The notes beneath the pieces are model-generated. The model was given only the letters and a program-made list of their open reading frames with translations. It made no database searches and was not told the origin of the DNA. The translations under genes were made by a program, and so were the position numbers. Below, piece by piece: positions 57,918 through 64,000 of a stretch of DNA of 64,000 nucleotides (the first letter of the stretch is position 1; the number at the start of each line of letters is the position of its first letter). The DNA is from Acinetobacter pullicarnis. Its GTDB lineage: Bacteria > Pseudomonadota > Gammaproteobacteria > Pseudomonadales > Moraxellaceae. The stretch covers positions 620,001 to 684,000 of the forward strand of contig NZ_VCMZ01000001.1 of assembly GCF_006352475.1 (NCBI RefSeq), given 5' to 3'.

Positions 57918-60900
57918 ATGAATAAAGTATACAAAGTAATTTGGAATGTTGCATTAGGTACGTGGCTTGCTGTTTCTGAATTAGCCAAAGGTAAAGTGAA
58001 ATCTTCGCGTTCTACTGTTGTCAGCCTTGCTGAAATAAACAATCAATCAATACAAAAAGAAAAAATAGGCTCTATTGCCAAAACGACGGCTTTATTCGCT
58101 GCATTTGCACTGATTTCTGTGCAGAGCTTTGCAGCACCTGAGACTATTGCTGCTTCTACAGATACAGCCAAAACAGGTACTTTTTTTGTTGAAAATATAG
58201 AATTCTGGCAACAACTCACAAATAATCATTTGGGAGTAGACAGCGATAATAGAGTTACTGTTGGAGGCCCACTTTGGTTAGGTACTAATGCAAGCGCGGG
58301 AGGTGCAGGTATTGCGATTGGTAGTGGTGCACTATCTGTTGATGGCGGTACTGTAGGAGCGATTGCTATTGGTAACTCATCTTATGCCAATTTGGGTGCA
58401 ACTGTACTTGGTTTGCTTGCGACTGGAGGAAAAAATGCAGTCGCTCTTGGTCGTAATGCGCTGGCAAATGACGAAGGCGTTGCAATTGGTCGCGGTGCAC
58501 AAGGGGTTGGAAGTTCTGCAATTGCAATTGGGCGCTCTGCAGTTGCGAATGGAAATAATAGTATCGCGATTGGTAATGCTTCGGTAGCAACAGCAGAAAA
58601 CTCAGTATCTTTTGGTAATGCGACACTTCAACGTAAGATTACCAATATTGCGAGTGGTTCAGTGAATGAAAATTCAACGGATGCAATGACAGGTCAACAA
58701 TTATTCCAAGCCAATAAAAACGTTGCTGCTGCTTTAGGCGGTGGTGCAGTAGTGCTTGCCGATGGTCAGATAACTGCGCCAAAGTATAGTGTTGGTGGAA
58801 AAGAAGTCGTGGGTGTCGAGGATGCAGTTACCGCACTTGATACGCGGGCAACGACCAATGAGACGGATATCGCAAACAATAAAACAGCAATTGGCAAAAA
58901 TGCTGAAGATATTACTGCGGTGGGTGCTCGTGTAACGACCAATGAGACGGATATTGCAAGCAATAAAACAGCAATCGGCAAAAATGCTGATGATATTACC
59001 GCGGTGGGTGCTCGTGTAACGACCAATGAGACGGATATCGCAAGCAATAAAACAGCAATTGGCAAAAATTCTGAAGATATTACTGCGGTGGGTGCTCGTG
59101 TAACGACCAATGAGACGGATATCGCAAACAATAAAACAGCAATTGGCAAAAATGCTGAAGATATTACTGCGGTGGGTGCTCGTGTAACGACCAATGAGAC
59201 GGATATCGCAAATAATAAAACAGCAATTGGCAAAAATGCTGAAGATATTACCGCGGTGGGTGCTCGTGTAACGACCAATACCGCTGATATTTCTAAGCTG
59301 AACCAAAATGTGAACGATGGTGTATTTAGCGTTTCAGCTAATGCTATTGGTGCTGCCAAAGTTGCCAAAGATGCCGTAATTGATTACAGCAATACCGATA
59401 AAAATATCGTGATTACTCAAGATGGTACTAACTTTAAATTTGATCTTGCAAATAATCTGAATGTTAAAAACAGCATAGTGGTCGGTGAGAGTACATTGAG
59501 CAGTAATGGCTTATCAATTGCTGGTGGCCCAAGTATTAGTGCAACAGGCATTAATGCCAATAATACGGTTATTAGTAATCTCAAAGATGGTGAAGCCGCT
59601 CATGAAGCAGTGAACAAAGGTCAGTTAGATAAACTCCTCACCGATTCTGGTTTGGTTGGTGATACAGGTGAATCAATCAATGCTGTGACTTATGACAAAG
59701 ATGGCAAAGTAACGTTGGCTAATAATAGTGGCTTGACGATTGGTGCCAATACGCTAAATGCAGCTGGATTAACGGTTGGTAATACTTTAATTACTTCAGC
59801 TGGTTTGTCTTTTGCAAATGGTGGCCCAAGTATTAGTGCAACAGGCATTAATGCCAATAATACGGTTATTAGCAATCTCAAAGATGGTGAAGCCGCTCAT
59901 GACGCGGTGAATAAAGGTCAGTTAGACAAACTCCTCACTGACTCTGGTTTGGTTGGTGATACAGGTGAATCAATTAATGCTGTGACTTATGACAAAGATG
60001 GCAAAGTAACGTTGGCTGATAATAGTGGCTTGACGATTGGTGCCAATACGCTAAATGCAGCTGGATTAACGGTTGGTAATACTTTAATTACTTCAGCAGG
60101 TTTATCTTTTGCAAATGGTGGCCCAAGTATTAGTGCAACAGGCATTAATGCCAATAATACGGTTATTAGCAATCTCAAAGATGGTGAAGCCGCTCATGAA
60201 GCAGTGAACAAAGGTCAGTTAGATAAACTCCTCACCGATTCTGGTTTGGTTGATGATGCAGGTGAATCAATCAATGCTGTGACTTATGACAAAGATGGCA
60301 AAGTAACGTTGGCTGATAATAGTGGCTTGACGATTGGTGCCAATACGCTAAATGCAGCTGGATTAACGGTTGGTAATACTTTAATTACTTCAGCAGGTTT
60401 ATCTTTTGCAAATGGTGGCCCAAGTATTAGTGCAACAGGCATTAATGCCAATAATACGATTATTAGTAATCTCAAAGATGGTGTAGCCGATCATGACGCG
60501 GTGAATAAAGGTCAGTTAGACAAACTCCTCACCGATTCTGGTTTGGTTGATGATACAGGTGAATCAATCAATGCTGTGACTTATGACAAAGATGGCAAGG
60601 TAACCCTCGCGGACAACGGTGGTGACGGCACTTTAATCAGCAATGTTGCTGAAGGTAAAGTTGAAGCTGGATCAAAAGATGCGGTAAATGGTAGTCAAGT
60701 TGCTGGGATTCGAGATGATCTACAAGCGAAGATTGACGGGAATACTTCTGCGATTGGTGATATTCAGAAAGACCTTGGTACGATGCAAAATGATATTGGT
60801 GGTATCAAGCAAGACCTTGCCAGTGGTAAATTGGGGGTTGTACAGCAAGCAGATAAAGATGCAACGATTACCGTCGGAAAAGAGACTGGCGGCAATAAAG

Positions 60901-61466
60901 TTGATATGTCTGGAACTGCGGGCGACCGAGTCGTAACGGGTGTTGCCAATGGTGCGGTGCAGAAGGATTCGAAGGATGCTGTGAACGGTAGTCAATTGAA
61001 TACAACCAATCAGGCAATTATGAGCTCACTTGGTGGTGGTGCGAGTTTTGATAGCACAACAGGTGAGTTTAATGCACCAACCTATCAAGTTGGCGCAGAT
61101 AAACATAAGGATGTTGGCTCTGCAATTTCTGCATTAGATCAAGCAAATCAAGGTCTAAATAGTAAGATTGACAACGTTAGTGACCGTTTAGAAAACGCAT
61201 TTCGTAGTACCAATGACCGTATTGATAGTGTCGAGAAAAAGGCCAATGCAGGTATTGCTGCTGCGATGGCTTTAGAATCGGCACCATTTATTGCGGGTAA
61301 ATATACTTATTCTGCTGGCGCTGCTTATCATGGCGGTGAAAGTGCCATTGGTGTGACCTTGCGTAAGACTTCGAATAATGGTCGTTGGTCAGTCACAGGT
61401 GGTATTGCGGCTGCAACACAAGGGGATGCAAGTGTACGTATTGGTGTCAGTGGTGTAATTAACTAA
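57918..61466 (+). CDS. Trimeric autotransporter adhesin (YadA/Ata type)
   Basis: An 1182-residue type Vc autotransporter. It opens with an extended signal peptide region (ESPR: MNKVYKVIWNVALGTWLAVS) and a signal peptide cleaved at about residue 73. A YadA-like head of AIAIG/NSIAIG repeats covers about 115-235. A stalk of five identical-looking 28-residue repeats (TNETDIANNKTAIGKN..., residues 312-451) follows, then three 99-residue repeats plus a partial fourth (from residue 536, GGPSISATGINANN...). The C-terminal coiled coil and four-strand YadA anchor (about 1110-1182) end in GVSGVIN. It should trimerise in the outer membrane and mediate adhesion. It has its own terminator. Confidence 0.94.
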   Translation: MNKVYKVIWNVALGTWLAVSELAKGKVKSSRSTVVSLAEINNQSIQKEKIGSIAKTTALFAAFALISVQSFAAPETIAASTDTAKTGTFFVENIEFWQQLTNNHLGVDSDNRVTVGGPLWLGTNASAGGAGIAIGSGALSVDGGTVGAIAIGNSSYANLGATVLGLLATGGKNAVALGRNALANDEGVAIGRGAQGVGSSAIAIGRSAVANGNNSIAIGNASVATAENSVSFGNATLQRKITNIASGSVNENSTDAMTGQQLFQANKNVAAALGGGAVVLADGQITAPKYSVGGKEVVGVEDAVTALDTRATTNETDIANNKTAIGKNAEDITAVGARVTTNETDIASNKTAIGKNADDITAVGARVTTNETDIASNKTAIGKNSEDITAVGARVTTNETDIANNKTAIGKNAEDITAVGARVTTNETDIANNKTAIGKNAEDITAVGARVTTNTADISKLNQNVNDGVFSVSANAIGAAKVAKDAVIDYSNTDKNIVITQDGTNFKFDLANNLNVKNSIVVGESTLSSNGLSIAGGPSISATGINANNTVISNLKDGEAAHEAVNKGQLDKLLTDSGLVGDTGESINAVTYDKDGKVTLANNSGLTIGANTLNAAGLTVGNTLITSAGLSFANGGPSISATGINANNTVISNLKDGEAAHDAVNKGQLDKLLTDSGLVGDTGESINAVTYDKDGKVTLADNSGLTIGANTLNAAGLTVGNTLITSAGLSFANGGPSISATGINANNTVISNLKDGEAAHEAVNKGQLDKLLTDSGLVDDAGESINAVTYDKDGKVTLADNSGLTIGANTLNAAGLTVGNTLITSAGLSFANGGPSISATGINANNTIISNLKDGVADHDAVNKGQLDKLLTDSGLVDDTGESINAVTYDKDGKVTLADNGGDGTLISNVAEGKVEAGSKDAVNGSQVAGIRDDLQAKIDGNTSAIGDIQKDLGTMQNDIGGIKQDLASGKLGVVQQADKDATITVGKETGGNKVDMSGTAGDRVVTGVANGAVQKDSKDAVNGSQLNTTNQAIMSSLGGGASFDSTTGEFNAPTYQVGADKHKDVGSAISALDQANQGLNSKIDNVSDRLENAFRSTNDRIDSVEKKANAGIAAAMALESAPFIAGKYTYSAGAAYHGGESAIGVTLRKTSNNGRWSVTGGIAAATQGDASVRIGVSGVIN
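58851..59270 (+). repeat. Five tandem 84-bp repeats in the autotransporter stalk
   Basis: Units start at 58851, 58935, 59019, 59103 and 59187, each beginning ACGACCAATGAGACGGATAT; a degenerate sixth starts at 59271. Each codes 28 residues of coiled-coil stalk. Near identity at DNA level suggests recent expansion. Confidence 0.92.
59523..60600 (+). repeat. Tandem 297-bp repeats in the autotransporter
   Basis: Units start at 59523, 59820, 60117 and 60414, each beginning GGTGGCCCAAGTATTAGTGC; the fourth loses similarity near 60600. Each full unit codes 99 residues. Differences between units are few and mostly single bases. Confidence 0.92.
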
Positions 61467-61523
61467 ACCCTAAACCCACTCAGTTATAAATGAAGTAAGC
61501 CGTTACTTTATTTATTTGATAAT

Positions 61524-61561
61524 AAAAAGCCGCTCCATTTATCTACTGGAGCGGCTTTTTA
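61524..61561 (+). terminator. Rho-independent terminator of the autotransporter
   Basis: A perfect 14-bp stem AAAAAGCCGCTCCA / TGGAGCGGCTTTTT with a 9-base loop, 57 bp after the stop. Confidence 0.9.
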
Positions 61562-61906
61562 TTGGCCCGTGCAGAGAAGTCGTTGGTTTGTTGGACATAT
61601 GAATCTATGTCCATCATTGTTATTTAATAAGCCCTTTTAGAATAATTTAAATAGCATTTTTAATGCGTAATAATTTTAAATAACACTACTGCTTATCGTG
61701 CGAGATAATCCTATTTTGAAAATTTATACGGTTGTGATTATCTATTTTGAATAAAATGGATTGTATTTATTTTGTGCTAAATATAGGTTTTATTGACCTG
61801 ATTTATAGACAATGTAGATCGATTCACTTAGCTTAATTTATGTGCTTCTTCATCGTTTGGTTCGCTTCATTTTCTTAAATAACAATTAAAGAGAGGGCGA
61901 GAATAA
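61562..61906. other. AT-rich intergenic region upstream of the short autotransporter
   Basis: 345 bp after the terminator with no gene seen. It should hold the promoter of the short autotransporter, since the preceding terminator isolates it from the long one. No clear operator was recognised. Confidence 0.5.
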
Positions 61907-62578
61907 GTGAATACAATTTATAAAATAATTTTAAATCGAGTGATCGATATCAAGATTGCTATTTTTAAGCTGACTTCATATCAAATAAAAACATCTCAAA
62001 ATATTTTAATAAAGACTCAAGCTGAGCGTAGTTGTTTAATTTCATTAGAAAAAGGGAGAGTAAGCTGTGTTACGAAACTTGTGCTGTTGTTGGCTGCAAT
62101 ATTCTTGAGTGTTACCGAGAGTTTTGCAGAATCAACGCATAGGAATACCACACTTGTAAGTGCTGTGGGTAATGGAATACGCAATGGATCAAATGAGCGC
62201 ATTGGTTCGGATAAGTATGAGCAGGTTGGCACGACAACCTATGCGCTAGATCAAGCGAACTTCGCTTTAAATCAAAAAGTGGATACGGTCAGTGATGGTT
62301 TAGACCGTGCTTTTCGACGTAGCAATGCGCATATTCATGATGTAGCGCAAAAGACGAATGCGGGGATTGCGGCCGCCTTGGCGCTAGAGGCTGCCCCATT
62401 TGTTGCAGGCAAGTACACTTATTCAGCTGGGACGGCTTATCATGACAATGGTCGTGCAGTCGGTATGACATTACGCAAAACTTCAGACAATGGGATGTGG
62501 TCGATCAGCGGTGGGGTTGCCACAGCATCACAAGGTGATCCAAGTGTGCGGATCGGGGTGAGTGGGGTGATTGATTAA
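61907..62578 (+). CDS. Short trimeric autotransporter with almost no passenger
   Basis: A 223-residue protein related to the C-terminus of the upstream adhesin. It starts at a GTG with GAGAGGG upstream. A degraded ESPR (MNTIYKIILNRVIDIKIAIF, lacking the tryptophans) and a signal peptide (cleavage near residue 74, ESFAES) come first, then about 75 residues including a coiled coil (LDQANFALNQKVDTVSDGLD) and an intact YadA-type anchor (about 152-223, ending GVSGVID). No head and no stalk repeats. The frame is uninterrupted, and the anchor shares most residues with that of the upstream protein, so it may be functional as a stub, or be the product of deletion. Its own terminator follows. Confidence 0.82.
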   Translation: MNTIYKIILNRVIDIKIAIFKLTSYQIKTSQNILIKTQAERSCLISLEKGRVSCVTKLVLLLAAIFLSVTESFAESTHRNTTLVSAVGNGIRNGSNERIGSDKYEQVGTTTYALDQANFALNQKVDTVSDGLDRAFRRSNAHIHDVAQKTNAGIAAALALEAAPFVAGKYTYSAGTAYHDNGRAVGMTLRKTSDNGMWSISGGVATASQGDPSVRIGVSGVID

Positions 62579-62606
62579 AGGAGGATCGAGCGTGAGTATT
62601 GTCTGT

Positions 62607-62634
62607 AAAAAAAGCCCTTAAGGGCTTTTTTAAA
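62607..62634 (+). terminator. Rho-independent terminator of the short autotransporter
   Basis: A 24-bp near-continuous palindrome AAAAAAGCCCTT / AAGGGCTTTTTT, 28 bp after the stop. Confidence 0.8.
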
Positions 62635-62655
62635 ACACTGTTTTTTTAACACTCA

Positions 62656-63564
62656 TTATTGTTCGATATTTAAACCGAATTTCTGCAAATTTGCGTATTC
62701 ATAGGGTGCATCTTCAGCAGGGTATCGTAGGTTTTCAACGCCATAAACCTTGGCAATACTCCAGAGTATACTTTCACCGGCGGGTAATACTTGGAGTTGT
62801 AGCTTATAAACTGGATCTTGATAGGCAGTATCACTGTCAATAAAGTTCCAGCCCTGTTGTTGAAAGGCTTGAATAACCTCATCTAACCATGCCGCATTCA
62901 TTGCTCTGACATGCAGAAGTAAGACATGCTGTGGTGATCGCCCCAGTGTTTTTAAAGCCAACTGATCATAATAATTAGCTCGATCCAGTAAATGTGCAAT
63001 ATAAGCCTGTTTGAGTTTATTTAGGCTTTCTTGATCATTTGCTTGCTGATATTTCAAAAAGAGTTGGTTGTAATACCAATCACTGGCATCAATGCTAACC
63101 GCACCAGGTTGATAATGATGCGTGCTGAGCCACTGGCGTACCCCATCTCGTTTGGCTTGGGTATTGCCTTCTTTTAGAAAAGGAAAACGATAACGTGGGA
63201 CAAAGCCCTTTAAGCTGGAAAAGGTTTGATGTGCTTGTTGCATATCGTTTAAATAATTCGGCAACGTGACCTCATCTTTATTGAGGCTTTGGTGAAGATT
63301 GCTGTGATTACCAATGCGGTGACCTTGTTTACCCCATTCCGCAATAATATCTAGTCCTGCTTGCCCACCGATTTTACTCACACTCGGATAAACAATTGCA
63401 GATATTTTATTTTGTTTTAAAGCGCTCAAAATATCATTGTTTATTTGTCTGGCGGCCATGTTCACGGTTGGATCTAAGCCATCATCAAAGCTTAAAGCGA
63501 GGCTTTTTGCGATCGCTAAATTCGAGATACTGAGACAGAGACTCAGGATTATTTGCTTAAGCAT
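62656..63564 (-). CDS. Secreted polysaccharide deacetylase-family protein
   Basis: A 302-residue protein with a signal peptide (cleavage near AIA-K, residue 19) and a NodB-homology domain. Motif 1 LSFDDGLDP, motif 2 GHRIGNHSNLH and motif 3 RYRFPFLKEG are intact, with the metal-binding Asp and two His. C-terminal motifs are present as LLLHVRAMNA. The family removes N- or O-acetyl groups from chitin, peptidoglycan or exopolysaccharide; the substrate here is unknown. It converges on the short autotransporter and follows the efflux gene on the same strand after a terminator. Confidence 0.87.
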   Translation of the reverse strand: MLKQIILSLCLSISNLAIAKSLALSFDDGLDPTVNMAARQINNDILSALKQNKISAIVYPSVSKIGGQAGLDIIAEWGKQGHRIGNHSNLHQSLNKDEVTLPNYLNDMQQAHQTFSSLKGFVPRYRFPFLKEGNTQAKRDGVRQWLSTHHYQPGAVSIDASDWYYNQLFLKYQQANDQESLNKLKQAYIAHLLDRANYYDQLALKTLGRSPQHVLLLHVRAMNAAWLDEVIQAFQQQGWNFIDSDTAYQDPVYKLQLQVLPAGESILWSIAKVYGVENLRYPAEDAPYEYANLQKFGLNIEQ

Positions 63565-63602
63565 AAAGTTGCTCTATTTAAAAAATCATTCGATATCTTA
63601 CT

Positions 63603-63632
63603 AAAAGCCCAGTCTATCGGCTGGGCTTTTTT
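63603..63632 (-). terminator. Terminator of the efflux outer-membrane factor gene
   Basis: A 10-bp stem AAAAGCCCAG / CTGGGCTTTT with an 8-base loop just beyond the stop of the minus-strand efflux gene. Confidence 0.8.
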
Positions 63633-63634
63633 CT

Positions 63635-64000
63635 TTAGACGGGCTTGGGGAGTTGCTTAATTGGGCTGCCCCCTAAGGCCTGCATTAAGGTTACATAGGC
63701 TGTATATTGATTTTGCTTGGTTTGTACCAAGGCCAGTCGTGCATTACGGGTGGTGGTTTGTGCATCAAGTAGATTTTTTAACGGAATTGCACCATTGCGA
63801 TAACGGACATCGGTTAGGCGTTCGGTTTTTTCCGCCAACTCGACATTGCGCTGCTGCAAGCCGACTTGTTTGTCGAGTTCGGTACGTGCAGATAAGGCAT
63901 TTTCAGTATCGGCAAAGGCTTGATATAAAGTCTGACGATAGCGTGCGATGGCTTTTTCGTACTCTAAGTTGCTAATCTTGATGTTCTTTTTCATATCATT
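63635..64000 (-). CDS. Efflux RND outer-membrane factor (TolC/OprM type), C-terminal part
   Basis: The frame is open to the window edge, so only the last ~122 codons are seen; the internal ATG at 63994 is not the start. The sequence fits the second outer-membrane efflux repeat of OprM/AdeK-like channels: EKAIARYRQTLYQAFADTEN, then RYRNGAIPLKNLLDAQTTT and LVQTKQNQYTAYVTLMQALGG. It would form the outer-membrane duct of a tripartite drug or cation exporter; the pump genes presumably lie beyond 64000. Confidence 0.88.
   Translation of the reverse strand, partial: NDMKKNIKISNLEYEKAIARYRQTLYQAFADTENALSARTELDKQVGLQQRNVELAEKTERLTDVRYRNGAIPLKNLLDAQTTTRNARLALVQTKQNQYTAYVTLMQALGGSPIKQLPKPV

Noticed and set aside
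58734..59368. Long minus-strand open frames (about 190-200 codons) opposite the autotransporter stalk repeats.
   Set aside because: They mirror the 84-bp repeats of the coding strand, so their length is a by-product of repetition; the translations are low-complexity repeats with no start signal.
59690..60475. Three near-identical 63-codon minus-strand frames.
   Set aside because: They are the antisense of the 297-bp repeats in the autotransporter and have no independent support.
61907..62578. Calling the short autotransporter a pseudogene.
   Set aside because: The frame is intact with a start, signal peptide, full anchor and terminator; only the ESPR looks decayed, so it is kept as a gene.

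Overview
The window is a stretch of gamma-proteobacterial chromosome, most likely from Acinetobacter or a close relative in the Moraxellaceae. This rests on the moderately AT-rich sequence, the protein sequences and the gene orders (rlmN-pilF-rodZ-ispG-hisS-yfgM-bamB-der, tgt-yajC-secD-secF, rhodanese-grxC-secB, yciB-yciI-x-mnmC). Most of it is conserved housekeeping sequence. Three places look accessory or fast evolving: the left edge (repeat-rich secreted adhesin), about 49.5-51 kb (Xer/dif-like direct repeat around an orphan gene) and about 57-62.6 kb (trimeric autotransporter locus).

Layout. 0-3.8 kb: C-terminal part of a large Ig-repeat adhesin with degenerate RTX-like sequence. 3.9-5.6 kb: NCS1-type permease with a C-terminal Cys4 zinc ribbon. 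5.8-16 kb: prfC, two paralogous lipoproteins, a TatD-type nuclease, acnA, a secreted protein of unknown function, tcdA and a conserved unknown. 16.2-19 kb: a GT4 glycosyltransferase with a PAP2 phosphatase, iscX and ndk. 19.1-28.1 kb: the rlmN-to-der cluster (RNA modification, pilus assembly, cell shape, isoprenoid synthesis, histidyl-tRNA synthetase, outer-membrane assembly, ribosome assembly). 28.2-39.6 kb: a phosphopantetheinyl transferase, then on the minus strand secF-secD-yajC-tgt and mnmC-x-yciI-yciB, then a PHP-domain RNase and a bestrophin-like channel. 39.9-48.1 kb: coaBC, an alkylation-repair pair (AraC-Ogt fusion plus AlkB), secB-grxC-rhodanese, rsgA/orn, a BI-1 family membrane protein and fabI. 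48.2-51 kb: a J-domain coiled-coil protein and the dif-like module. 51-57 kb: proline catabolism (putA, an Lrp-type regulator, putP). 57-64 kb: a trimeric autotransporter, a second autotransporter almost without passenger, a secreted polysaccharide deacetylase and the end of a TolC-type efflux channel.

The strongest candidate for something undescribed is at 49.74-50.96 kb. Two direct 81-bp repeats, 76 of 81 bases identical, flank one small membrane-protein gene. The left boundary of each repeat coincides with a 28-bp sequence that resembles a XerC/XerD (dif/pdif) site, and both share the same 6-bp central region. This suggests a small Xer-mobilised chromosomal module. The second candidate is the short autotransporter at 61.9 kb, which has signal and membrane anchor but only about 75 residues of passenger, directly downstream of a full-length relative.

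Limits: all product names come from reading motifs and overall resemblance without database searches. Promoter calls are weak. No tRNA, rRNA, CRISPR array or intact insertion sequence was seen.
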